A stretch of 64,000 nt of DNA from the NCBI RefSeq assembly GCF_014638275.1, contig NZ_BMFJ01000001.1, positions 2,220,338-2,284,337 on the forward strand, in the 5' to 3' direction. Shown piece by piece: positions 9,056 to 17,239 of the stretch (its first letter is position 1; each line of letters begins with the position of its first letter). Source of the stretch: Primorskyibacter flagellatus (GTDB lineage: Bacteria; Pseudomonadota; Alphaproteobacteria; Rhodobacterales; Rhodobacteraceae). Below the pieces are notes generated by a model that saw only the letters and a list, made by a program, of their open reading frames with translations, searched no databases and had not been told where the DNA came from. A program made the translations under genes and the position numbers.

Positions 9056-10087
9056 ATGACCAAGATGGCACCCGGCGGCTTTACGGAGCGCATGACCGAC
9101 GAGATGGCGATGCAGGTTCTGGCCCGCTCGCCCTTCTCGCTCGTGCTTTCGGATCCGCATCAGCCCGACATGCCGATCGTCTTCATCAACGAGGCCTTCA
9201 CCGCCGCCACCGGCTACGCGGAGGAGGACTGCCTGGGCCAGAACTGCCGTTTTCTCCAGGGCCCGAAGACCGACCAGGCGGCCGTGCGCAAGATCCGCGC
9301 CGCGCTGGAGGCGGGCGTCGAAACGACGGTGGATATCCTGAATTACAGGAAAGACGGCGCACCTTTCTGGAACCGGCTCCTGCTGGCCCCGGTGCACGGA
9401 CCGGACGGCAATATCGAATTCTTCAGCGGCGTTCAGAAGGTGCTGACGCCGGAAGAGGTCCGCAAGAGCGACGGGCTGCGGGTGAGCGAGCTTCAGCACC
9501 GGGTGAAAAACCACCTTTCCATGGTCGTGTCGCTTTTGCGCATGCACGGGCGCGGGGCGGACAAGGCGGTGTCGGACAGCCTCGCGACCGTGTCGCGGCG
9601 GGTGAACGGTCTGGCGCTGCTCTACGATCAGCTCACCTACCGCGACGGAGAGCATGAGGATGCCGTGGTGCTGGGCGACTACCTTGGCAGGATCGCGGAT
9701 TCGATCGGCGAGTTGACGGGGCGCACCGACCTGGCGCTCAAGCTGACGGCGGACCGGTTTATCGTGCCGCTGGCCACCGCCGTGCCTCTCGGCCTGATCT
9801 ATTCGGAAATCGTGACCAACGCGATGCAGCACGCCTTTGACGACGCCGCCTCGGGCACCCTGACCACCACGGTGGCGGAAAAGCCCGACGGCGGCTTTGT
9901 CATCTCCGTCGCCGACGACGGCCGCGGCATGCCGCCGGGCACGCACTGGCCGCAGGATTCCAACCTCGGCGGGACGCTGGTCCTGCAGATGTGCCAGACG
10001 CTCGACGCCGACCTCAAGGTCGCCGGTGCGACCCGTGGCACCACCGTAACGCTTACCCTTCCCGCCGCTGCGCGGGAGATGCACTGA
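9056..10087 (+). CDS. Blue-light LOV-domain sensor histidine kinase
   Basis: A soluble light sensor of 343 residues with no membrane segment. Residues about 15-130 form a PAS/LOV domain with the flavin-binding core GQNCRFLQ; Cys64 is the predicted photo-adduct cysteine, and NYRKDG and [10 protein letters not shown] match the rest of the LOV fold. A helical linker leads to a HisKA_2/HWE-like dimerisation helix, [11 protein letters not shown], with His148 as predicted phospho-acceptor. The HATPase domain has an N-box ([11 protein letters not shown]) and VADDGRGMP. The closest known architecture is Brucella LOV-HK. The ATG at 9056 is chosen because the open frame further upstream overlaps scoA in another frame. 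It sits between scoA and scoB with short gaps (22 and 23 bases). No response regulator is nearby. Confidence 0.92.
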   Translation: MTKMAPGGFTERMTDEMAMQVLARSPFSLVLSDPHQPDMPIVFINEAFTAATGYAEEDCLGQNCRFLQGPKTDQAAVRKIRAALEAGVETTVDILNYRKDGAPFWNRLLLAPVHGPDGNIEFFSGVQKVLTPEEVRKSDGLRVSELQHRVKNHLSMVVSLLRMHGRGADKAVSDSLATVSRRVNGLALLYDQLTYRDGEHEDAVVLGDYLGRIADSIGELTGRTDLALKLTADRFIVPLATAVPLGLIYSEIVTNAMQHAFDDAASGTLTTTVAEKPDGGFVISVADDGRGMPPGTHWPQDSNLGGTLVLQMCQTLDADLKVAGATRGTTVTLTLPAAAREMH

Positions 10088-10110
10088 CACCGATCAAGGA
10101 GACCCCTGCA

Positions 10111-10734
10111 ATGCCCTGGGACCGCAATCAGATGGCCGCGCGCGCCGCGGAGGAGCTTGAAGACGGGATGTACGTGAACCTCGGGATCGGCATCCCGACC
10201 CTCGTTGCCAACTACTGCGGCGACAAGGACATCACGCTTCAGTCGGAAAACGGCATGCTCGGCATGGGCCCCTTCCCCTTTGAGGGCGACGAAGATCCGG
10301 ACCTCATCAATGCCGGCAAGCAGACGATCACCGAACTGCCGCGCACGGCCTATTTCGACAGCGCGACCTCCTTCGGGATGATCCGCGGTGGCAAGATCGC
10401 CGCGGCGATCCTCGGCGCGATGGAAGTGGCGCAGAACGGCGACCTCGCGAACTGGATGATCCCGGGCAAACTGGTCAAGGGCATGGGTGGCGCGATGGAC
10501 CTCGTCGCCGGTGTCGGCCGGGTCATCGTCGTGATGGACCACCAGAACAAGGCGGGCGAATCCAAGGTTCTCAAGGAATGCACCCTGCCGCTGACCGGTG
10601 CGGGTGTGGTCGACCGCATCATCACCAACCTCGGCGTGCTGGACGTGGTCGAGGGCGGGCTGAAGATCGTGGAACTCGCCGACGGGGTGAGCGAGGCGGA
10701 CATGCGCGCCGCGACAGAGGCGACCCTCGTCTGA
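10111..10734 (+). CDS. scoB: Succinyl-CoA:3-oxoacid CoA-transferase, subunit B
   Basis: This is the beta subunit of the CoA-transferase, which carries the catalytic glutamate that forms the glutamyl-CoA thioester. The 207-residue protein contains [15 protein letters not shown] and [12 protein letters not shown], with Glu46 the expected catalytic residue, then GGAMDLVAG. The ATG at 10111 is preceded by AAGGAG with good spacing; the frame is open further upstream but there overlaps the kinase. Together with scoA it makes the standard two-subunit enzyme. The kinase in between is unusual for this operon. Confidence 0.95.
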   Translation: MPWDRNQMAARAAEELEDGMYVNLGIGIPTLVANYCGDKDITLQSENGMLGMGPFPFEGDEDPDLINAGKQTITELPRTAYFDSATSFGMIRGGKIAAAILGAMEVAQNGDLANWMIPGKLVKGMGGAMDLVAGVGRVIVVMDHQNKAGESKVLKECTLPLTGAGVVDRIITNLGVLDVVEGGLKIVELADGVSEADMRAATEATLV

Positions 10735-10749
10735 GGGGGCGGGCCCCCT
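10735..10749. terminator. GC hairpin directly after scoB
   Basis: GGGGGC-CGG-GCCCCC immediately follows the scoB stop, with a short TT after the right arm. It is a plausible end of the scoA-kinase-scoB transcript and also lies at the end of the adjacent (A/G)TATTT repeat read from the other strand. Confidence 0.5.
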
Positions 10750-10786
10750 TCATCCTGCCAGAAATACTCGCGCCGGAGGCACGCCC
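10750..10786 (-). repeat. Intergenic (A/G)TATTT element, copy 1
   Basis: Read on the minus strand this holds CCTCCGGCGCGAGTATTT followed by CTGGCAGGATGAAG and then the G/C hairpin. The same design (C-rich block, (A/G)TATTT, A-rich tail ending GAAG or similar) recurs at 30638-30695 and 51207-51270. I recognise it as a common intergenic style in Rhodobacteraceae. Confidence 0.5.
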
Positions 10787-10816
10787 GATGCGCAGCACCC
10801 GCCCGGACAGTTGTTG

Positions 10817-11656
10817 TCAGGGCTGGCGGAAGGCGCAGGCGTCGGAAATGAGCTCCGGCGGAGTCTGACACAGGCCGCGCGCGACGCCGAAGGCGGCGAG
10901 GACCTTGGGCACGTAGTCCCGCGTTTCGGCATAGGGGGGCACGCCGCCGTGGTTGCGCACAGCGTTTTCCCCGGCGTTGTAGCCTGCCAGAACCAGCACC
11001 GGATCGCCGCCGAAGTCCTTCATCAGCTGGTCCAGGTATTTCACCCCGCCACGGATGTTTTCACCGGCGTTCAGGCGGTCGGTGACCCCGAACCGTTCGG
11101 CGGCAGCGGGCATCAGCTGCATGATCCCGGCCGCGCCTGCCTTGCTTACCGCATCGGCCCGGCCACCGGATTCCACCGCGATCACCGCCAGCGCCAGAGC
11201 GGGCGAGACGCGGGTGCCGATGGTGGACATCAGGATGTCCGCCCCGTGGCGCTGCGTGATGCCCAGAAGCGTGTCCAGCCGGGGCTGGCTGACGCTGGCA
11301 CCCGCGGGCGGGTTGGCAAGGCGCTGCAGGGCGGGCTCAAGCCGGTTCGGGGCGGAAGCGGTCAGATCGGGCGAAATTTCGTCCCAGAACCAGCCAAGGG
11401 CCGAGGGCGGGACCACACCGGCCGCTGCGGCCAGAACCGGTTCTGCCTCCGCATCGGCGGTCTTCTTTTTCTTCGGCACGGGAAGCGGGTCGGTGATCTG
11501 CACCTTGATGCGTTTCTGGGTACCCGATCCCGGCGGCGAGACGCGCTTGAAGGTGAAGTCCTGAAAGGCGGGCGCCTCGGCCGTCAGCGGCAGGGCGGGC
11601 CCGATGGCAATAACGAACGCACCCGCAAGGGCACGGAGGGGTCTGGTCCGGCGCAT
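10817..11656 (-). CDS. Lytic transglycosylase (SLT domain)
   Basis: This is a predicted exported muramidase that cleaves peptidoglycan to 1,6-anhydromuropeptides. The 279-residue protein has a signal peptide (MRRTRPLRALAG to about TAEA) and a linker with a KKKK patch. The C-terminal SLT domain carries the catalytic Glu in AVESGGR, then AGIMQLMP and LAGYNAGENAV. The start at 11656 is where the signal peptide begins; an open frame of 45 codons runs further upstream without signal-like sequence. It lies immediately upstream of and divergent from the Tad pilus locus. A role in opening the wall for the secretin is possible but not shown, since such enzymes are also general housekeeping. Confidence 0.9.
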   Translation of the reverse strand: MRRTRPLRALAGAFVIAIGPALPLTAEAPAFQDFTFKRVSPPGSGTQKRIKVQITDPLPVPKKKKTADAEAEPVLAAAAGVVPPSALGWFWDEISPDLTASAPNRLEPALQRLANPPAGASVSQPRLDTLLGITQRHGADILMSTIGTRVSPALALAVIAVESGGRADAVSKAGAAGIMQLMPAAAERFGVTDRLNAGENIRGGVKYLDQLMKDFGGDPVLVLAGYNAGENAVRNHGGVPPYAETRDYVPKVLAAFGVARGLCQTPPELISDACAFRQP

Positions 11657-12014
11657 GTGGTGCTGCCTGTTCTGTTGCCTGCTCTTTTTCTTGCCGGAAG
11701 TGTCGCAGGTTCCGGCCTTTCGGGCCAGTCCGGCGAGATCCGGCGTTGCATTTTGGCACCTAGCGGCGGACAGCGGGCGCAAGTTACCCACGCCGCCAAA
11801 AATTTAACTCAGTCTTTTCAATTGCTTAATGAACTGCGCGACAAAATTCCGGGAAATTCCGACTTCGCTCCAATCATGCCAAAATGATGCCCTATTCGAA
11901 TGGCTATATGTCCCCGTGCCGCAGAGGTGGTGCCCGGGAATGAGAGAGCCGGGGCATCGGATAGTCCGAAGCGGAACGCTGAAACATCCATGTGATCCTC
12001 TGGAGGGACGACCA
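11657..12014. other. Divergent intergenic region before the Tad pilin gene
   Basis: A 358-base non-coding stretch between the transglycosylase and the first pilin. It is clearly more AT-rich than its surroundings around 11795-11900. It ends with GGAGGG 8 bases before the pilin ATG. The only regulator-like match I see is TTAA-N7-TTTTC at 11804-11819, a weak CtrA resemblance (7 of 9). The frame open upstream of the pilin start has no features of a protein. Confidence 0.5.
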
Positions 12015-12197
12015 ATGCTTAACTTCTTCAAGAACTTCAAGAATGACGAACTCGGCGCCGTTACGGTTGACTGGGTTGTGCTGACCGCCGCCGTCGTCGG
12101 CCTGGGCGTTGCCGCCTACGGTTCGATCAAGACCGGCGCAACCACGCTGACCGGCAACATCGGTTCCTACATGTCGACCATCGACCCGTCCAAGTAA
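12015..12197 (+). CDS. Flp/Tad-type minor pilin, copy 1 (60 residues)
   Basis: A 60-residue prepilin: a short basic leader (MLNFFKNFKNDELG), a hydrophobic helix and a short polar tail. The predicted peptidase cleavage is after Gly14, giving a mature start AVTVDWVVLTA. Standard Flp pilins have Glu-Tyr at mature positions 5-6; here they are Asp-Trp. The start is fixed by GGAGGG 8 bases upstream. A strong terminator follows at once, so this gene can be expressed far above the downstream assembly genes, as expected for a structural pilin. The second pilin at 12300 shares GAVTVDWVVLTA. Confidence 0.85.
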   Translation: MLNFFKNFKNDELGAVTVDWVVLTAAVVGLGVAAYGSIKTGATTLTGNIGSYMSTIDPSK

Positions 12198-12226
12198 GCC
12201 GCGGCTTCACTTGAATGACGCAAACA

Positions 12227-12257
12227 GGCCGCGCCCGCGCTCCGGGCGCGGCCTTTT
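12227..12257 (+). terminator. Rho-independent terminator after pilin 1
   Basis: A perfect 11-bp GC stem (12227-12237 with 12243-12253) with a 5-base loop is followed by TTTT. It lies 30 bases after the pilin stop. Confidence 0.92.
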
Positions 12258-12299
12258 CCACACCCCCGTCCGACCCGGCCAAATGAGGAGACACCCCGG

Positions 12300-12479
12300 A
12301 TGACCAAGTTCCTGACCCGTTTCCGCAAGAACGACGCCGGTGCCGTGACCGTCGACTGGGTAGTGCTGACCGCAGGTGTGACCACCGCGATCTTCCTGAT
12401 CTTCGTCGCCGTGAAGGACGACGCCGTCAGCCTGTCGGGCGGCATCCAGGACTACATGTCCTCTCAGAAGATGCCGTGA
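12300..12479 (+). CDS. Flp/Tad-type minor pilin, copy 2 (59 residues)
   Basis: A 59-residue prepilin with a basic leader (MTKFLTRFRKNDAG), predicted cleavage after Gly14, then AVTVDWVVLTAGVTTA, a membrane helix and a tail ending DYMSSQKMP. The ribosome-binding site is GAGGAG, 7 bases from the ATG. Its core GAVTVDWVVLTA is identical to pilin 1 but the helix, tail and codons differ, so this is an old paralogue rather than a recent copy. Like pilin 1 it has Asp-Trp where Flp pilins have Glu-Tyr. It follows the terminator of pilin 1 and precedes cpaB by 161 bases. Confidence 0.85.
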   Translation: MTKFLTRFRKNDAGAVTVDWVVLTAGVTTAIFLIFVAVKDDAVSLSGGIQDYMSSQKMP

Positions 12480-12640
12480 CGCCACGGGCGCCCTCACCGG
12501 GACGCCGCGTCAAGGAAGGACCCTCCCCGGTCCCTCATTTCGCCACAATCCGCTGTCATTCCTGTGAAAAGACCCCTGCGGCGTAACCGCGGGCCCATAA
12601 CAGGGCGGAGCCATCCGGCCCGGAACAAAGGACAAGAGCA

Positions 12641-13501
12641 ATGCGAGCAGTATTCGGAATCGTACTCGTCGTCGGGCTGGCACTTGCCGGTTTCGCCGTC
12701 ATCATGGTCAAGGACTTCCTGGCGCAGCAGGCCATGATGGCCGAAGCCTCCGCCGCCAAGCCGGTGACCGTGCCGACCAAGATGGTCTACGTGGCCACCC
12801 GCCAGCTGAAATTCGGTGAGGAACTGACCCGCGCCGACGTGCGCCAGGTCGAATGGCCCGAGGCCGCGATGCCGGCAGGCGTGTTCTCCGACGAGGCCGC
12901 ACTGTTCCCGGAAAACGACCCCCGTCCGCGCTACATCCTGCGGATGATGGACCCGAACGAAGCTGTCATGGAGGTCAAGATCACCAAGCCGGGTGAAGAT
13001 GCCGGCCTGACCTCGCGGCTTGAAAAGGGCATGCGCGCCTACGCTATCAAGGTCGACGTGGCTTCGGGCGTGTCGGGCTTCCTGCGCCCCGGCGACCGCG
13101 TTGACGTTTACTGGACAGGCCGGGTGGAGGATTTCGACCGCGGTGCAGCCGGTGACGTCACCAAGCTGATCGAGACCGGCATCCAGCTGATCGCCGTAGA
13201 CCAGATGTCCAACGGAGACTCTGCCGAGGCGACCATCGCCCGCACCGTCACCGTCGCGATCAACCCGCAGCAGGTCGCATCGCTGGCGCAGGCCCAGTCC
13301 ACCGGACGCCTGTCCCTGTCGCTGGTCGGCAACCTCGACGACACGATTGCCGAGGCGATCGAAGTTGACCAGCGGTCGCTGCTTGGCCTGTCCGAAGCCC
13401 CCAAGATCCAGGAGGTGCGCGAGAAGCCGCAGCAGGAAGTCTGCACCATCCGCACCCGCCGCGGAGCGGAAGTGGTGGAAACGCCGATCGCCTGCAACTG
13501 A
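12641..13501 (+). CDS. cpaB: Flp pilus assembly protein CpaB/RcpC
   Basis: CpaB is a periplasmic, inner-membrane-anchored Tad component that stabilises the secretin. The 286-residue protein has one N-terminal membrane helix (about 3-24), a SAF/AFP-like domain (about 45-115, with FGEELTRADVRQVEWP), and the CpaB domain with VSGFLRPGDRVDVYWTG and NPQQVASLAQAQSTGRLSLSL. The tail holds a Cys pair (CTIRTRRGAEVVETPIAC), perhaps a disulfide. It is the first of the assembly genes. A weak hairpin follows, so it may form a transcript partly separate from the secretin gene. Confidence 0.93.
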   Translation: MRAVFGIVLVVGLALAGFAVIMVKDFLAQQAMMAEASAAKPVTVPTKMVYVATRQLKFGEELTRADVRQVEWPEAAMPAGVFSDEAALFPENDPRPRYILRMMDPNEAVMEVKITKPGEDAGLTSRLEKGMRAYAIKVDVASGVSGFLRPGDRVDVYWTGRVEDFDRGAAGDVTKLIETGIQLIAVDQMSNGDSAEATIARTVTVAINPQQVASLAQAQSTGRLSLSLVGNLDDTIAEAIEVDQRSLLGLSEAPKIQEVREKPQQEVCTIRTRRGAEVVETPIACN

Positions 13502-13527
13502 GCTGACGCAGAGTCATGATTTGCAAG

Positions 13528-13553
13528 GCCGCGGGCATCGTCCTGCGGCTTTG
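13528..13553 (+). terminator. Weak terminator-like hairpin between cpaB and the secretin gene
   Basis: GCCGCGGG and TCCTGCGGC pair imperfectly and are followed by TTTGCT. It is probably an attenuator rather than a full stop. Confidence 0.35.
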
Positions 13554-13673
13554 CTGCATCAGGAACAGGCCGAAAGGCATTGAATCTTGCATGAAAATGT
13601 AAACTGGCGCAGTATGTCCGCAATTCGCGGGCGAAAAGACCCGGACAGAGGCGTGATCCGAGAGGCAGGTCAC

Positions 13674-15098
13674 ATGACACATTGCAGATTCCTTGGGGCT
13701 GCCCTTCTCGGGCTGACCCTGACACTTGGCAGCTACGGCGTGCCGGCACAGGCAGAGCGGCTGACCGTGATCAACCGCAACTCCGAATCCTCGCTGAAGG
13801 TCGCGATCAACCGCGCCGTGGTGGTGGAAAGCGACGTCGCCTTCGCAGAGCTGTCGATCGCCAACCCGCAGATTGCCGACATCTCCTCGCTTTCAGACCG
13901 GTCGATCTATGTGCTGGGCAAGCAGCCGGGCATCACGACGCTGACCCTGCTCGACGGCGAGGGGCGGCTGATTTCCAACGTGGATGTCGTGGTTTCGGCC
14001 GACATCTCGGAATTCAAGGAACGGCTGCGCCAGATCCTCCCGAACGAGAAGATCGAGGTGCGCACCGCCAACGACGGCATCGTGCTGTCGGGCATCGTAT
14101 CCTCCTCTCAGCGGCTGCAGCGCGCGCTGGACCTGGCGGAGCGCTACGCGCCCGAGCGGGTGTCCAACCTGATGAGCGTCGGCGGCGTGCAGCAGGTCAT
14201 GCTCAAGGTCCGGTTCGCAGAGATGCAGCGATCCGTGGCCAAGAACCTCTCGGCCTCGCTCGCCGTGGACGGGTCGGCCTTCGGCAACAACCTCGGCGTG
14301 TCCTCCGGCGCGGGACGGTATGCGAACTCCGCCAGCCAGGCGTCGGGCCTGACGGGCGCCCTGCCCGGCACCAACACCAACGCGGGCGCGACGCTGCTTG
14401 GCTTCAATGCCGGAGCGCTGCAGGTCGGCGTGCTGCTCGAGGCGCTGGAATCCAAAGGCGTCGTGCGGACGCTGGCCGAACCCAACCTGACCGCCCTTTC
14501 GGGACAGGAGGCGAAATTCCTCGCCGGTGGCGAATACCCGGTTCCGGTGGCGCAGGACGGCGGATCGGTGACGGTAGAATTCAAACCGTTCGGGGTTGAG
14601 CTGAACTTCATCCCGCGCGTGGTCGACGACAACATCATCAACCTCGAACTCAAGGCCGCCGTGTCCGCACTGGACCCGAACAACGGCTTCCAGCTGGACG
14701 CGTTCAAGATCGACGCCTTCACCCGGCGTGAGACCTCGACCACCGTCGAAATGCGCGACGGCGACAGTTTTGCCATCGCCGGCCTGCTGCAGGACGAATT
14801 CCGCGACAACAACAGCCAGGTGCCGTGGCTTGGCGACATCCCGGTACTGGGCACGCTGTTCCGCAGCGCCGAGTATCAGCGCAACCAGTCCGAACTGGTC
14901 ATCATCATCACCGCGCATCTCGTGTCCCCGACACGGGGCGAGGCGCTGGCGCTGCCGACCGACCGGATCAAGCCGCCGTCTGAGAAGGACCTGTTCCTCT
15001 TCGGGAAGGTCGCCAAGGACGGCACCAAGCTGCGTGGCGCGGCGAAGGAAGTGGCGACACAGGACTTCACCGGGTCCTACGGCTACGTGATGGAGTGA
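13674..15098 (+). CDS. cpaC: Tad pilus secretin CpaC/RcpA
   Basis: The outer-membrane ring through which the Tad pilus exits. The 474-residue protein has a signal peptide (MTHCRFLGAALLG to about AQA) and an N-terminal pilus-formation domain (about 30-100, AFAELSIANPQIADI and SIYVLGKQPGITTL). A BON-like/N-domain region around 110-170 follows, then the C-terminal secretin domain (about 230-420, FLAGGEYPVPV, VELNFIPRV, VPWLGDIPVLGTLF). The start at 13674 was chosen for the signal peptide and AGAGG upstream; the frame stays open 29 codons further up. The next gene starts 6 bases after the stop. Confidence 0.95.
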   Translation: MTHCRFLGAALLGLTLTLGSYGVPAQAERLTVINRNSESSLKVAINRAVVVESDVAFAELSIANPQIADISSLSDRSIYVLGKQPGITTLTLLDGEGRLISNVDVVVSADISEFKERLRQILPNEKIEVRTANDGIVLSGIVSSSQRLQRALDLAERYAPERVSNLMSVGGVQQVMLKVRFAEMQRSVAKNLSASLAVDGSAFGNNLGVSSGAGRYANSASQASGLTGALPGTNTNAGATLLGFNAGALQVGVLLEALESKGVVRTLAEPNLTALSGQEAKFLAGGEYPVPVAQDGGSVTVEFKPFGVELNFIPRVVDDNIINLELKAAVSALDPNNGFQLDAFKIDAFTRRETSTTVEMRDGDSFAIAGLLQDEFRDNNSQVPWLGDIPVLGTLFRSAEYQRNQSELVIIITAHLVSPTRGEALALPTDRIKPPSEKDLFLFGKVAKDGTKLRGAAKEVATQDFTGSYGYVME

Positions 15099-15103
15099 TC
15101 GCC

Positions 15104-15769
15104 ATGGCGCATGTTTCCAGACTGATCCTTGCCGCGGCCGCCGGGATTTCCCTTGTGGCCAGCTGCACGACAGAGTCCGCCACCGAATTCCACGGAGAGG
15201 CCGGGGCCAGCATCGACGGCGGTTTCGGCAATTCGACGATGAACAACACGCTGGTGATGACCGGTCAGGGGGGCTACGTGCTCGACCTGGCGAACCGCTT
15301 CGCCGCCGAGGTCGACTCCACTGTGAACTTCGCCTTCAACTCTGCCACGCTGGACGGCGAGGCGCAGGCGGTGCTGCTGCGGCAGGCCAACTGGATCCGC
15401 CAGTTCCCCGAAGTCCGCTTCCGGGTCTACGGCCATACCGACCTCGTCGGGTCGAGCGCCTACAACCAGCGGCTTGGCCTGCGGCGGGCGCAGGCGGTGG
15501 TGCATTTCCTCGTTTCCCACGGGATCAGCCGCACGCGGCTCGAGGCCGTGGTGTCGAAGGGCGAAACGCAGCCGCTGATCGTCACCCAGGGCCGCGAGCG
15601 TCAGAACCGCCGCACGGTTACCGAGGTGACGGGCTTCGTTGCCAACAGCAAGCTGATCCTCGACGGGAAATACGCGCAGGTCGTATACCGCAATTATGTC
15701 GACAGTGCGATCCCGGCGACCGGGCTCAGCGGGACCGAACTGACGGCTTCGGGCAGCAGCGGTGGATAA
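15104..15769 (+). CDS. OmpA-family lipoprotein of the Tad locus
   Basis: A 221-residue predicted outer-membrane lipoprotein. The signal ends in a lipobox-like LVASC (Cys at about residue 19). An OmpA/Pal-type peptidoglycan-binding domain spans roughly residues 70-180 (VNFAFNSATL, VYGHTDLVGS, YNQRLGLRRAQAV). It occupies the slot where many alphaproteobacterial Tad loci carry cpaD, and no cpaD is present, so it may anchor the secretin to the wall in its place. The ATG at 15104 has GGAG 8 bases upstream; a GTG at 15095 overlapping the secretin stop is the alternative. The C-terminal 40 residues have no recognised domain. Confidence 0.88.
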   Translation: MAHVSRLILAAAAGISLVASCTTESATEFHGEAGASIDGGFGNSTMNNTLVMTGQGGYVLDLANRFAAEVDSTVNFAFNSATLDGEAQAVLLRQANWIRQFPEVRFRVYGHTDLVGSSAYNQRLGLRRAQAVVHFLVSHGISRTRLEAVVSKGETQPLIVTQGRERQNRRTVTEVTGFVANSKLILDGKYAQVVYRNYVDSAIPATGLSGTELTASGSSGG

Positions 15770-15870
15770 TTCCACCCTGCCGGGCCGAGTGTTCACCGAC
15801 ACCGCACAATTATATGGTTTCGGCCCCACTATTGCCCAGATTGCAGTGCAGGTTGATGGGGAAATCAAAG

Positions 15871-15889
15871 TGTCCGGTTGAGTCGGACA
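15871..15889. promoter_or_regulatory. Inverted repeat before tadZ/cpaE
   Basis: TGTCCG-N7-CGGACA lies 77 bases before the cpaE start in a 196-base gap, the largest inside the assembly cluster. It could be an operator or hairpin for an internal promoter. Nothing more can be said from sequence. Confidence 0.25.
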
Positions 15890-15965
15890 GGCGTGACGGC
15901 TCCGGAAAAATCCGGGCACTACAGGCGAATAATGGCCGGACGTCGAAGAGTTGGGACTTGAGGCA

Positions 15966-17219
15966 ATGACGACGACAGATTCAGACTATGCTGATGACGA
16001 TCCGATCGTGGCCTGCACCATCCGGCGGGACCCGGATGGATTCGAACTGCTTATCGAAGACATGGAAAGCGTGCTTGGCGACAAGTGGGGCGACCTCGGG
16101 TTTGCCGAAGCGCTCATGTTCTTCAACCAGCCCGACGCACAGCACCTGGAATTCGTGGCCATGGCCATCGACGACCAGGATGAAGACAACATCGCCATGC
16201 TGGGCGAGGTCATCAGCCAGGCCCGCCACCACGCCATCAAGGTCATCCTGATCGCGGAAGAGGTCAGTCCCTCTGCCCTGCACCAGCTGCTGCGCAAGGG
16301 CGCGGACGAATTCGTGCCCTATCCGCTTCCCGAAGGGGAACTCGCGGCGGCCATCGAACGCATCCAGACCCCTGCTCCCGAGGCGGTCGCAACCGCTCCG
16401 GCCCGCAAGTCGGCCGCCGGAACCAAGGAAGGCGCCGTCATCGTCTGCCACGGCCTTGCCGGCGGCACCGGGTCCAGCACCTTTGCCGTGAATTTCGCCT
16501 GGGAACTGGCCAATTCCGCCCTGACCAAGAAGGGCGAGACAGAGCCGAAGGTCTGCCTTATCGACCTGGATCTGCAGTTCGGCGCGATCGGCACCTATCT
16601 CGACCTGCCGCGGCGCGAGGCGATCTACGAGCTTCTGTCGGACACGGAGTCGATGGACGACGACGCCTTCAAGCAGGCGCTGCTGGATTTCGAGGGCAAG
16701 CTGCAGGTGCTGACCTCTCCGGCGGAGATGCTGCCGCTGGACATCATCACCTCGGACGACGTGCAGCGGCTGATCGCGATGGCGCGGTCGCATTTCGATT
16801 TTGTGGTGATCGACATGCCCTCCACCCTGGTGGCGTGGTCCGAAAGCATCCTGAACACCGCGCACGTCTATTTCGCCCTGATGGAGCTGGACATGCGGTC
16901 GGCCCAGAACACGCAGCGGCTGAAGCGCGCACTGCAGGCAGAGGACCTGCCGGTCGAAAAGCTGCGCTACGTCCTGAACCGGGCCCCCAAGTCGCTGGAT
17001 CTGAACGGCAAGAGCCGGGTCAAGCGGCTGGCGGAAAGCCTGGACATCCGCATCGAGGTGCTGCTGCCGGACGGCGGTCGCCAGGTGCTGCACAGCTGCG
17101 ACCACGGTCAGCCGCTGGCCATGACGGCGGGCAAGAACCCGCTGCGCAAGGAAATTGCCAAGCTGGCCCGGTCGATCTTCGAACTGGGCGAACAGAATGT
17201 TGACGAAGAGGCGGCATAA
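15966..17219 (+). CDS. cpaE: Pilus localisation ATPase-like protein TadZ/CpaE
   Basis: TadZ/CpaE directs the Tad machine to its site in the cell, often a pole. The 417-residue protein has an atypical receiver-like N-terminal half (about 15-130) and a C-terminal MinD/ParA-like half (from about 155). In the latter, the P-loop reads LAGGTGSST: the deviant Walker A lysines (KGG..GKT) are both missing. The DLDLQFG (Walker A'-like) and VVIDMPS (Walker B) elements remain. TadZ proteins are known to vary here, so a pseudo-ATPase is plausible. The ATG at 15966 has GAGG upstream; a TTG 15 bases earlier is the alternative. cpaF follows after 20 bases. Confidence 0.92.
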   Translation: MTTTDSDYADDDPIVACTIRRDPDGFELLIEDMESVLGDKWGDLGFAEALMFFNQPDAQHLEFVAMAIDDQDEDNIAMLGEVISQARHHAIKVILIAEEVSPSALHQLLRKGADEFVPYPLPEGELAAAIERIQTPAPEAVATAPARKSAAGTKEGAVIVCHGLAGGTGSSTFAVNFAWELANSALTKKGETEPKVCLIDLDLQFGAIGTYLDLPRREAIYELLSDTESMDDDAFKQALLDFEGKLQVLTSPAEMLPLDIITSDDVQRLIAMARSHFDFVVIDMPSTLVAWSESILNTAHVYFALMELDMRSAQNTQRLKRALQAEDLPVEKLRYVLNRAPKSLDLNGKSRVKRLAESLDIRIEVLLPDGGRQVLHSCDHGQPLAMTAGKNPLRKEIAKLARSIFELGEQNVDEEAA

Positions 17220-17239
17220 GGGGGCACGGGGGTAGACAG

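Noticed and set aside
11804..11819. CtrA-like site before the pilin gene
   Set aside because: Only 7 of 9 positions match, not convincing in an AT-rich gap.
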